64,000 nt of DNA from Terfezia claveryi (Eukaryota > Ascomycota > Pezizomycetes > Pezizales > Pezizaceae): positions 62,001 to 126,000 of the forward strand of contig WHUX01000100.1 in assembly GCA_015179025.1 (NCBI GenBank), read 5' to 3'. The translations under genes were made by a program, and so were the position numbers. Below the pieces are notes generated by a model that made no database searches, had not been told where the DNA came from, and worked only from the letters and a program-made list of their open reading frames with translations. Below, piece after piece: positions 47,203-58,217 of the stretch; within the stretch, counting starts at the first letter, position 1, and every line of letters starts with the position of its first letter.

Positions 47203-48482
47203 AGACTAACCAGGCAGTCTGTAGTTTCTGGAGCTCTACGTGCGGCAACTGCTGGAATTCCCTCCTGCATCCGTTATGTCATAATTAATCCTATGTCTTT
47301 TCGTCTTGTCCATTAACAGACTAAAAACAATTAATCACTGTTATTATCCCCGTAACTATGCCAAATTGCTTGCTGTGACTAAAGTTCGATGCGTACACTT
47401 GTAGTGGGAGGTCCCCTTTGCATACCTATATAGAAGCTAGCCATAGGTAGTAGCGTGTGGTTAGTAGAAAAATGGAAATTAGGCTGGGCTTTGTCTAGTT
47501 TGAAGTGAAGCCCCTCCCAACCTAGCAATATGCAATGTTAACTTTGCTTGGCTGTATATGCGAGGTGGATTGATAAGTAATGAAGAATTCCTATGCCAAA
47601 AAAGGTTTACTCTGAGCTGTCTTGGAGTTCATAGGGTTTATAGTTTATTCTGAGCGCAGTGGGTATCGGAACGTGGGCTCAATAATAAATCCGTATACAT
47701 AATACGTACAGTATATAAGTACAAGTTAAGTCTTCAAGAGGGGAGGGCGAGCTGGCTGATCTACTTTGCCAGCCATGATCTTGGATACCAACTTTAGTAA
47801 GGGGGGCCTTAAATGGAGGGGGGAAGGGGTATAACACGTGATGTAGGTGAAGTGGATAGAAGTATCGTTACCCTGAAGAAAAGCCCTAGTCTGGTTAGAA
47901 AATCTAAGGTGACCGAGCTATGTAGCTCAGAAAATAAATTTTTTTTTTTTTTTTACTTACAAATAACTACATCCTGGCTTGTCTTTGTTGTCAAGTTCAG
48001 TTGAAATAGCCTTGCTGCTGTATTTGTGAGGTATGCAATGTGTGTATCATATTCATGCATATATCACATGTATGGTACAGGACATACCTACAGTACATGT
48101 ACACAGCACAACCACCTCAGAAAATAACACTTCTAGAGTACATATGGCGTGGTGCGCACATGAAAAACCTCATGCATGGGTGTATATACGTGCATATATT
48201 ACTTGTGTCGTGTCTACTTATGCTTATTCTGGTGATTCTCGCCGCATGTCTTGGGAGATCATAATCACACTGCCGCGGGTCTAGCATCACATCTATTAAA
48301 GCCCGATTCCCGTCAAGAACAAAAGATCCACGTTTCTCCCTTGATTGCAAATCTATCCGAGACATCGTATGCATATGTAAGTAGTGATAGCCTGGCGGGC
48401 AAGGGCCAGGGGAACCCGCCCCGAACCGCACGTCTCGCAGTCAGCCTAGCTGCAACAACAGAACAGTGCGGGGAGAGGGGAA

Positions 48483-48506
48483 GGGGGGGGGGGGGGGGGG
48501 GGGGGG
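48483..48506. repeat. Homopolymer run of 24 G
   Basis: Uninterrupted G24 in an intergenic region, flanked by purine-rich sequence. It is likely length-variable and prone to sequencing error. Confidence 0.95.
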
Positions 48507-49145
48507 CAACCCTGAAGCTGAAACTTGAGGCGTTGATCCTGACCCCACCAACCCCCAAACCGGGGTTGACTCCTCCCATCCATCCCCCCCGTATATCTCT
48601 GTATTTCCCCACTAGGATTGATGACCATAAGGGATCAATTGAAAGATCGATCTGCATTATGTAACTACTGGAACTCATACGCGGCTGTGACAAACCCACG
48701 CAAGGCAGCAAGGCTGATGATTTCGAACACGCATGGAAGGTACGGCTTGGAGCCCTTTTTTTTTTTTTTTTTTGCTTGTTTTCTTTTGTTTTTGGAATCG
48801 GCTGGACACGGATAATACGGGTATTTATGTGTTGTGTTGCAATTGGGTTTGCTTTTGTAGGTGGGTGCCTGGATTGGGGGGGGAGTGGTTGAAGCGAGTG
48901 GAGGGGAGATTATTTGCTTGGTGATTTATGTGGAAGGAGCTTTGAAAAATTGATACGTTGTGACGGGATTGAATTGTCTACATTGGATAACTATCCTAAA
49001 GCACTTGTATAGGGACGGCTTGAAGCCCTGCACAGGTCTCTGGTCCGATTTTGAATAATCGGTTTATTAGTTCAGGGTAATATAAACAATTACTGAGTAG
49101 CGTATGCTTCAACAAAAGCCTTCCCTACAAACAATGAAACTTGTA

Positions 49146-49186
49146 CTATTATTGGTGGGGAAGCGACACATAAGGGGGAAACGACA
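49146..49186 (+). repeat. Left terminal inverted repeat of pogo copy B
   Basis: Begins CTATTATTGG after TA and matches the reverse complement of 51719-51759 with a few mismatches. Confidence 0.9.
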
Positions 49187-49339
49187 TGCATCGATATCCC
49201 TGTTTGCCAAGACCACCCCTCCTTCTCCAGGCCCGATATCTCCAATATCCGTGTAAGAAACCACCCAATAGCTATATCATTTGAATTGTCGGATCTAGAT
49301 CTATCCACTCGAACTCTCTAGAACTGTCTACTCAACAAC

Positions 49340-51461
49340 ATGAATGCGCAATCAGAGTCTAAGATGCAAGCAGCGCTTGAATATTGCTGGAGACACCCCC
49401 GTGAGAAGCAGGCATATATTGCACGCAAATTTGGGGTTCACCCAGTAACATTAGGTCGTAGGATTAAGGGAACACAGGTCTCTCGGAGGGCAGCACATCG
49501 AGACCAGCAGCTATTTACTACGGGAGAGGAGAGTGCTATTGTTGAGTACTGTGAGCTGATGGCTGATTGCGGATTTCCGCTGGCGCGGGATTTGCTACAG
49601 CGGATAGCACAAGATGTACTCAATGAGCGCAACAACAACAAAATAGACAACAATAAGCCTGTAGGACATGAGATAGGTACTCAGTGGGTAGAACGGTTCC
49701 TTTCTCGCCACCCTTCATTAAGCAAGCGCTATATCACCTATCAGGAGAGAGTTCGTAAACAGGCTGCAAAAGAGGAGATACGACGGGAATTCCTTCGAGA
49801 TTTAGCTAATCTTGCTCGGCGAAAAAAAGTTACACCAGATAATATATGGAATTGTGATGAGAAAGGAATCACTATGGGTCGAGGTGGTCAACGTGAGAAG
49901 GCAATTGTTCGTGCAGGTCGGAAGGACGCCATGGCATTGAGCGAAGGGTCACGAGAATTCGTTAGTGTTTTAGAAACGATTTCTGCAGCTGGGCGCATTA
50001 TCTCACCATTCATTATCTACTAAGGCAAAACACATCGAGCATCATATTATCTTAATGGGTTATCAACTACTGAGCTACCAATCCGTAAGAAGGGAGGATT
50101 GCCAAGACAGTGCGAGGAAGTTCCAAGAGTACTAGTGAATGTAGGGGCAAAAGGCATTTCTCAAGCTGCGGCATCAATACAATCGACCTGGCGTGGTGTG
50201 GAGTGCAAGAACTCTACATTTGCAGTATCACCCAGCAGGTATATGGATGATGAGCTAGGGTTTGCTTATATCTCTGACCATTTTGAGCCAATGACAAGAA
50301 ATCAGAGCAAACCACGAATTCTTATTGTGGATGGCCATTCTTCACATATTCATTACCGAGTGGTACAATTTGCCCTTAACCACAATATCCACATGATATG
50401 TCTACCACCACATAGCACACATCTTCTACAGCCGCTTGATGTAGGCTGTTTTGGCCTTATACAGAGAGCTTACCAGCGCCATCTCCGAACGTGGTTTGCA
50501 GCTAATCCAACTGCATTAATTACGAAGGCAATATTTCATGGCCTATTAACCTTAACAAGACAAGAAGTCTTTACCGCTGAAGTCATTTTGGCAGCTTGGA
50601 AGAAGTCTGGCTGCTGGCCAATCGATTTAGATTATGCATATGGTTATGCCAATGCAGATGGCACCAGTACTCCTCCTCCCTCAAGTTACCGGATTGCCGA
50701 TACACCTGTTAGGATAAAGCAGATTGCTGCAGAGGTCGAAGCTGAAATTCCAGCTGGTATAGGTGGGGTAGTGCTTAAAGAGAAGCTTCGAGTATGCACC
50801 GATTTTATGGTACAGAAGATTACCAAATATCGAGATATTGAGAAGAGATCGGCCACCCTTCTACAGCTTCGAAGTGGCAAAACTATCAAACCAGCTGCTA
50901 GTAGGGCATACGTGGGTAAAGGTCGAGTGTTAAGTCAGAAGGAAGTTGATAAGGGTATTGCTAAGGTGATAAAAAAGAAAGAGGATGAGCAAGCAGCTGC
51001 TATCAAAAGGTCGGAGAGAGCGGCTGCTAAAAAAAGGTCGGAGGAAGTAAAGGCAATGCGTGAGGCAGAATATAAGGTAGCATGTGATGCTGCATTGGCT
51101 AGCGGACTTCCCAAGCCTAAAAAGCCTCGAGCTCCAACTAAGCTGAAGACTGTAGGTGGAGGAATAGTAGCAAGTAAGGAGGGGGGGGGTAGGGGGGTTG
51201 TTAGTCGCAATTGTGATGGCAATCGAGATGATAGTAGGGCGGCTGGTAGGGCAGATAATAGGAGGAGAGGACAGGTAGCGATAGACAGCAATTCAGAGGC
51301 TGGTGATGATTATGAAGAGCTAGATGAGGTGGAAATTGAGGAGCGGCAGCGAATTCAACAAATTCAAGAGTTTTTTGATGTAAGTATATACCCACCATTC
51401 AATACAGGTTGAGATACTTGTCTTTTTACATATACTCATATATATATAGGGCCTTGAGTAA
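49340..51461 (+). pseudogene. Pogo/Fot1 transposase, one in-frame stop
   Basis: Same architecture as copy A: psq-type HTH (KQAYIARKFGVHPVTLGRRI), CENP-B/HTH region with GTQWVERFLSRHPSLSKRY, and the DDE domain with NIWNCDEKGI, ILIVDGHSSH and LLQPLDVGCF (DD35D). A Lys/Glu-rich tail follows. Codon 228 (50021-50023) is TAA, where copy A reads Gln in VWQGKTH. The frame is open before and after, so one CAA-to-TAA change explains it. A terminal intron, 51380-51449 (gtaagt...tatatatag), probably leads to a last exon encoding Gly-Leu-Glu and a TAA stop. About 683 codons in all. Confidence 0.9.
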
Positions 51462-51718
51462 TCTCTAGATATCTATCCAGGTAAATTCTAGGCAGAGTAA
51501 GTGGTTTTAATATGGTATATGCACAAGAGGGGGGTATTAGGTATATTTTTTGTTTAAGTGCTATATACTGGGATATATATTTGTTTTGTCACTTTCTTAG
51601 TATGCACATATTGTAGAGCAGGTTCGATTATACTTTGTATACCACTCAAGCATAGATATATCTTCATCGAAAGCATCTTGGAGCATGCGGAGGAGCGCCA
51701 AGTATGCAAGGGTTCATC

Positions 51719-51759
51719 TGTCGCTTCCCCCTCACCTGTCGCTTCCCGTCCAATAATAG
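51719..51759 (-). repeat. Right terminal inverted repeat of pogo copy B
   Basis: Reverse complement of the left repeat, followed by TA at 51760-51761. Confidence 0.9.
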
Positions 51760-51800
51760 TACAATAGGATTCAAAAAAATCATCTATTTGTATCTTTTAT

Positions 51801-51887
51801 GCGACTTTAGCTCAGTTGGGAGAGCGTCAGACTGAAGTTATTCGGTCAAACATCTGAAGGTCTTGTGTTCGATCCACAAAAGTCGCA
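51801..51887 (+). tRNA. tRNA-Phe (GAA) with 14-nt intron
   Basis: Acceptor stem GCGACTT pairs with AAGTCGC, and discriminator A is at 51887. D arm is AGCTCAGTTGGGAGAGC, anticodon GAA at 51834-51836, T arm TTGTGTTCGATCCACAA. The intron 51838-51851 follows base 37, the canonical position for nuclear tRNA-Phe. A T9 run at 51895-51903 is the likely Pol III terminator. Confidence 0.97.
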
Positions 51888-51894
51888 GTAACAG

Positions 51895-51903
51895 TTTTTT
51901 TTT
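51895..51903 (+). terminator. Pol III terminator of tRNA-Phe
   Basis: Nine consecutive T residues on the coding strand, 8 bases after the mature 3' end. Confidence 0.8.
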
Positions 51904-51974
51904 ATTTATTTTTTCTATTGGTCAGATGAGAAAAATCTCTTCAGAAGTTGAGATAATTCAAAATTAGCAAAAAA

Positions 51975-51989
51975 GTGCCAACCAGACTA
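51975..51989 (+). repeat. Dispersed motif GTGCCAACCAGACTA, copy 3
   Basis: Exact 15-bp match, 88 bp downstream of the tRNA-Phe gene. Confidence 0.9.
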
Positions 51990-52536
51990 CAGAAAAAAGC
52001 GATATATATAGTATGGAACAAGTTAGACCCGCCCTCTACAGCAGATCTCATTTAAGACTACGCTTGAAATAATCTTTATTTCCCTTTGAGGCCGTTCAAT
52101 CTTATGAGATGAGTTTATGTATCCGATTAAAGATATCCATCACTTAGAGTTATCAGTACACCTATGTCTGGACTCGAATTGCTTCCTGGTCCAAGTCAAT
52201 AACAGGGTAACTGGGTGTAACCAGAAGTAAGACGAAAACAGGGTTGTTTGAAGTCACAAACCCGAGATTGAAGCAGCAACTTATATTTAGTGGTCCGTTT
52301 CTAAATACGTAGTATTGAGAAGCGATGATTAAATTATGCCATTCCGCTATGCTCACAATATGCGCTAGATCCCCACCCCGTTCCAATCCCCAACGTTGCT
52401 ATTAGCAAAACTGGTACCCTATACCACACCGAGCCATATATACATACAACCAACCTCCCTCTTCACCACTCCAACTAAGCCAAAGTAAGCAAATCAACCA
52501 ACGTCTATAGGTTATCAATACAATCCCGCTGTCGGT

Positions 52537-55500
52537 CTATTCATCCTTCTCCTCCTTTTCCTTATCGCCCTTCTTTTCTTTTAACTGTTCCGCCCAAAGG
52601 TTATTCGCCTTCTCTGCCTGTACATCGCCAAAGACTAGGTCAAAGACCTCATTATACCAACCCACTGGGCGACCCTCTAGTCCTTCCTTGATATACTATA
52701 ACAGCCTATTAGCAGTCTAGCACATCACATAGCATCAATCCGGTGAGGAAAACTCACATCCGGCAACTCCAACCAATCACTCATATTATCCTCCGGAAAC
52801 ACAATTATCTTCGCCCCACTCCTCCTGGCCGCGACCGCCTTCTCCCTCAACCCACCAATCCTCAAAACCTTCCCAGTAACAGTTAACTCCCCAGTCATCG
52901 CTACCTCTGGATTAACGCTATGTTCCAGCGCCAAGCTTAGCAAACTTGTTGCCATAGTTATCCCAGCGCTTGGACCATCCTTCTGTACGGCTCCCTCGGG
53001 GCAATGTAAATGCACTTTTGCCTTCTCAAAGAACCTATTTTGAGGGAACTTCTTTGCCATGAGTGATTTAGCAAATGAGTATGCAATAGCGGTAGACTCT
53101 TTCATTACGGCTTTGAGGTTTCCCGTTTCTTTTAGCCCAGGGGTCGAGCGGGGGGTTAAGGCAGCTTCGAGGATAGACTCTACGTATAAAGCGGCTCCAC
53201 CAAGGCGGGTCCATGCAAGCCCCATGGCAACTCCGGGAGGAGTTATATCATACAGGCGGTCTGATGTGAATACTGGAGGGCCGACATAGTCCTTGAGATT
53301 CTCCTTTGTGATGGAAACATGCACAGATTTAGGAATCTCCACTCCCAATGGCTTCCTCGGTATCTCTGTAGTCTGCTTTTCCATATCCGCTGGCGTAGTA
53401 CTAACCGCCGGAGTCGTACTCGACGCTACCGGGGTGACCGCCGCCACCTTCTCAGACTCCGCCAATGCGGCCTTTCCTTCCTTCGTGAACGCCTTTTCTT
53501 CAGGGAGCGCAGACTCGCCCAAGTCCTGCACGATTTTAAGTGCAGATTTGCGGAAGACCTTTTCAATCTGCTTCTTGAGATTTCGGACCCCCGATTCTCG
53601 GCAGTAAGACTTGATGAGTTCCTCGATAGCATCCTTTTCCAAGTTGACATCCACATCCTTTAGTCCAGATAAGTCCTTTGCCTGTGGGGCTAGATACTTC
53701 TCTGCAATCGCCATTTTCTCATTGCTAACGTAACCAGACAATTCTATCATCTCCATACGGTCGAGTAAGGGGCGTGGGATCGTATCAGTCATGTTCGCTG
53801 TGCAGACAAACAACACCTTGGACAGGTCAACAGGGACATCCATATAGTGGTCTAGGAAGGAGTTGTTCTGCTCTGGGTCAAGAAGCTCCAATAGTGCAGA
53901 AGCAGGGTCTCCTTGATGTCCTCGACCAATTTTGTCTATTTCATCGATAAGCACAAGTGGATTCTCAGTTTGGCATTTCTTCAAAGCTTGGATGATTCTT
54001 CCGGGGAGAGCACCGACATACGTCCGCCTGTGTCCCTTGATTTCCGCAACGTCGGTAAGACCACCAACACTGAATCGGTAAAATTGGCGATTGAGGGCGC
54101 GGGCAATGGACTTTCCTATAGAAGTTTTACCCACACCAGGGGGTCCAGTCAGACAAAGGATCTTTCCTTCAACGCTTCCTCTCAGCTTTCCAACAGCGAT
54201 GAACTCAAGTATCCGGTCCTTGACATCCTTCAGCCCATGGTGATCCTCGTCCAGAACCTTCATTGCATTCACGATATTGTAATTTTCCGCACTCCTCTGG
54301 CCCCATGGGATTTGAGTAAGCCAGTCAAGATAGTTCCTTGTGACGTTGAACTCTGATGCTGCAGGCTCGAGATGCGCCAGCTTATTCAGCTCTTCATCAA
54401 AAACCTTCTTCACTGCCTCTGGCATAGCTAACTTATCTGCCTTCTCTTTGAACTTCTCAACTAGCTTGTCCTTCCCGTCTGACTCAATACCCAGCTCGCG
54501 GCGGATCCCCTTCATTTGCTCCATGAGCCAGTACTCTCGCTGGCGTTTCTGGATCTTGGCCTCGACATCCTTCGAGATCTTGCTCTGGAGCTGGGCGTTC
54601 ATCAGTTCCTTTTTTAGCACAACTAAGGCCTTGCTAAGCCTCTCCTCAACATCTAGTGTCTCCAATACATCCTGAAGCTCTTTAACTTCCCCAGCTGAGA
54701 CGGCCGCAGCAAAATCCGCAAGTTTCGCTGGCTCGTCGATAACGTTCCCTGCAGACTGGGACATCGAGAATGTAGAGATTTGGTCCCGGAAAAGTGGGTT
54801 GAGATTGGCCACCTCCTTGAAAACATTGACGATTTCTGAGGTCACGGCTCGGATGATGGGTGATTTCTTGTCATATGGTAGTTCTATTAGATTCTCAACA
54901 TCTACTAGGGAGACGTTGTATTTCCTTAAGAAGGATGTAGCATATGGAGATACTGCAGCTGGTGATGGTGGGGTCTCATCCACAATCTCCTCAAATGAAG
55001 CAACTACATCTCCTTTCTCCTCCTGCACCTGGCTCTCTTGTGTCGGCGGGATCTCCTCAATCTCCGCAGTTGCTACTGATGGTGTAGTGTCATCAGTGGT
55101 ATGCTTTGGCGGTAGCAGATTAGCAATCTTGATCCTTCTATGGGGATACAATACAGCCGTCAAGCTAGTCTCGCCCTCTCCATGGACCGGGAAAGTACTT
55201 GTGCTTGTGATCTGCGCAAAGACACCCACAGGGTGAACCTCATCAATGCTGTCGATGGTGTCCTTGTCGGCGTTCTCGTCCTTAAACAAGAAAGCTCCAA
55301 TGTATGGCTGTCCTCGCTTCATCATCTCCTGGATTGCAGCTGCTACCTGCGGATCCCGAATAGACACTGCTTTGTAGAAGCCAGGGAAAAGTGGGCGTTT
55401 CGCAATGGGTAGTGCCATAACCTGGGGATAGATCTCCGGGATAGTGTTCTTTTGTAAAGCTCGGTCCTTGGGTCCTGTTCCAGATCCAGATGGTGGGGGT

Positions 55501-55994
55501 GCAGAAGTTCCTGTGGGACTGGGTTGGGGTGTTCCTTCTCCAGGTGCTACAGCCTTAGACTCCTTTTTGTCCCTCTTCTTATCCCATTCTTCGGCTACTT
55601 CAGTCTTTTGCTTCTTGTCCCTCTTCTTTCCACCTTTATCATCGTCCTTCTCTTTCTCTAGTGACCTCTTTGACTCTGCCTCTTTTGCATCTTCATCCTC
55701 GTCTTTTCTCCGGTCTCTTCTAAACCCACCCGGCGGGGCCAGAGTGCTGAATCCCCCTCGTATGCTAATCAAATCTTCTCGCCCCACTGTCGGCGTCGAT
55801 ACTACACTTGCTCTCCGCTCGGCTGCGAGAAATCCGCTTGACAATTGCCGTATTGTTGGCACACTTCTCACCGTTGGTAAAGCTCCTATTGTCCGTCTCG
55901 TGAGGGTAGAACTAACTCCTGCGCCGCCAGACCCCCGCGCCCTGACCAATGCAGTTCCAAGGTTTCGCCATGGTAGATTCTGCCCGTAAACCAT
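52537..55994 (-). CDS. PIM1: Mitochondrial ATP-dependent Lon protease
   Basis: AAA+ serine protease of the mitochondrial matrix that degrades misfolded and oxidised proteins. Minus-strand exons are 55994-52758 and 52695-52537, with an intron joining LELPD/YIKEGLEG. The protein is 1131 aa, the size of fungal Pim1. An Arg/Ser-rich presequence is followed by a strongly charged Lys/Asp/Glu stretch (~85-150), the N-terminal Lon domain, Walker A GPPGVGKT (617-624), Walker B LVLIDEIDK, and the protease domain with KDGPSAG (catalytic S1009) and LREKAVAA (K1052). The Ser-Lys spacing of 43 equals that of E. coli Lon. The start is uncertain: the frame is open back to about 56042 after a possible acceptor, and an upstream ATG at 56335 has a strong donor at 56292, but I could not join it in frame. 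Confidence 0.95.
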
Positions 55995-58217
55995 CGCTGC
56001 GTTAAGGCTGTATCGGTTTGGATATATGCTCGCTGACTGCACTCAATGCCATGTTAGGCATTGAGAGACGCTATACATCCCTTCGAGACTCACCTGGCTA
56101 GAAATCCTCAATCCCCGAACAAGCGTTGGAACCAGGCACAGTGAAACCGCAAGTGAAAGTAGATAAACCAGCAAAATGCTTCCAAAAGTACAACTAACGG
56201 GGTACCCAAAGAATAAACGCGATGGAATCGGGAAGAGAATGGGGGATGGGGGATGAGAGAAGGGGCACCCTTGGGATGTGCAAAGTACTTACTTGGAAAA
56301 CCAATGAAGTCACGGTTCCTGAGAAGCGCAGCCATGTTGGGGTGGGGGGGACCGTGCTTACCAATCAGATCTGATAAGAGAATTGCGGGGGGCTTGCTTG
56401 ACAGGTCTGCATCGAAACCACATCTACATATCTATGGATATGCAGTATGTAGTCTCGTACCGATATGCAGGTACGGGATCCTCCGTACTCCCGGATTGCG
56501 TATAGCAGCACCACGCAATAATACTTAGCAGCGCGAGCTCTGGCTTAAACGAAGAACAGTCTGCCTTTTGTTTGAAACGCAGTCTAATGTTGCTTTATTA
56601 TTGTGGTGCTACGAGGTATGTACATACATTTGAGGATTTGTGTGTGACAAGAGCTATTCCTACGGCTAGGTAGGTACATTGCAGTACAGAGTACAGCTTC
56701 GACAGTACATCAGCTGTTGGTCTGAACTTTGTCATGTTCGTACACATATATCAATAGTCTGTGGAGGGAGATTGTGCCAACCAGACTACCTACAGTACCT
56801 AGAAACCAACACTCTCCCGTTCGAACCTAGACACTTATTATTGTGCATATCTGTCGAATAATACTCCGCTTCCGTACCTATATATATGGAGTGTGCACTG
56901 GGCGAGCAAGGCAGAGATGCTTGGCAGACTCCCCCGCTGGGCCCTGTGATTGGCCATGAGGTTGAGTTAGTGATATCCAGAAATCTCGATCCAACTTTGA
57001 TAATTTCACAACACAGGGAGTGATTATATTATATTTACATAGCAAGGAACTCAGGGAGTATAGTACAGTAGAAAAGAAACGCTGCAGGGTTCCTCGCCTC
57101 TAGTATACCGCTATACATCACCCATAGGGCCAGCTGAGGCACAAGCAACACCTTTCGCCGCCTCGAAAATCTTGTACCGCAATCAGGAAGTTACACGCGC
57201 TTACAACTGTTACGCAGCTCCCGTTGTCAGTCTACATCGCCCGAAGTCGTCCTGGCACCCTCAGTCTACATAGTAAGTATATCATAGTTATATACTGATT
57301 CAAACTTTTCGGAGACAGGACCGAGATTCAATACTTCTGAATATTCGGCCACAGAAGCAGAGCTCAGCAGCTCAACCCTCATGCCCGTCAAGATCCAAGA
57401 AGCCCTGAGCTCTCGTTGATTATCCCAAATATCGCCGCACACACACCTGGAACCCCCGCTGGGACCAGGAAAACGGCCTGCAGGTCAATCACGAGGTTCC
57501 TTAGGCGTATATATTGAATTAGCATCACTTACGAACGACTTTAGCATCTTCTTCAGCACAGAAAAAAAAAAAAAAAATCACCCAGTGTATCCAATTGCAG
57601 AGAGAGTGGTGACTCGTACTGTAAATACATGCCTTTCTCCTTCTCAGATTTCTCCAACGTTTTCAGTTTTCTTCTAGGGTCAGGTTTATCTGCCGTTCTA
57701 TGGTAGGCGGCTGCGTCCGTGGTCGCATAACTGTCTGTGGGCTGTTCGTCCAAGCAATTCCCCGTATCCCGCCAGCTGCAGCAGCATACATTTCTATATA
57801 CGATCTACTTCAACGCTGAAGCACTGACTGACGCTCATGTGTGGTGGCAGACGCCCTACGTAATCTCGGGACCACACCCTTACCAACGCCCCATATTCAG
57901 TCAGCCTCTCCCCCACCTCCGCCGTATTACAGTTCGCTTCACCGCACGCATATAACAGGGGTACAGCGGAAAACAACTTCTCACTGCAACACCCCCTCAG
58001 GAAGGCTGTCCAAAAAAAGGAACACGCCTACTAGAGTCTTATTTTTGAGCCCTCGCTCTGCTGCAGCACACCCACAAATACACAATTGCTCTCTAGCGCT
58101 TGTGTTGGAAGTTGGGATCGTGTGCGGATCGTTGGATCGTTGGATCGTTGTATCATACATCTACCTTCGGAAGAAGTCAACAAAGTGGGAGAGGCGGACT
58201 AGACGATACCAGTTATC
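55995..58217. other. Divergent region between Lon and Bro1 genes
   Basis: Contains the Lon leader (possible 5' exons near 56335-56293 and around 56100), a copy of the dispersed motif at 56774-56788, a poly-A tract at 57561-57577 and three 8-bp GGATCGTT units at 58126-58149. No other gene recognised. Confidence 0.45.
56774..56788 (+). repeat. Dispersed motif GTGCCAACCAGACTA, copy 4
   Basis: Exact 15-bp match to the copies at 22520, 47188 and 51975. Confidence 0.9.

Larger units (their letters stand above)
44095..49143. other. 5-kb gene-free region
   Basis: No protein domain found. It holds the kinase-like promoter, a 23-bp near-palindrome at 45428-45450, one exact copy of the dispersed motif at 47188-47202, a related TAGTCTGGTT at 47888-47897, poly-T tracts (47940-47954, 48759-48773) and a 24-G run at 48483-48506. 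Open frames up to 137 codons have no recognisable content. Confidence 0.5.
49146..51759 (+). mobile_element. Pogo/Fot1-type DNA transposon, full length, copy B
   Basis: Bounded by TIRs of about 41 bp (49146-49186 and 51719-51759; they begin CTATTATTGG and contain GGGAAGCGACA) and TA on both sides (49144-49145, 51760-51761). Length is 2614 bp. The TIRs differ completely from copy A, so this is a separate family whose transposase is nevertheless related. The right end is 41 bp from a tRNA-Phe gene. Confidence 0.93.
51888..52536. other. Spacer between tRNA-Phe and Lon genes
   Basis: No gene seen. It contains the dispersed motif at 51975-51989 and the 3' flank of the Lon gene. Confidence 0.5.

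Noticed and set aside
55444..55989. 181-codon plus-strand frame
   Set aside because: Antisense shadow of the Lon gene; composition mirrors its Lys/Glu-rich segment.
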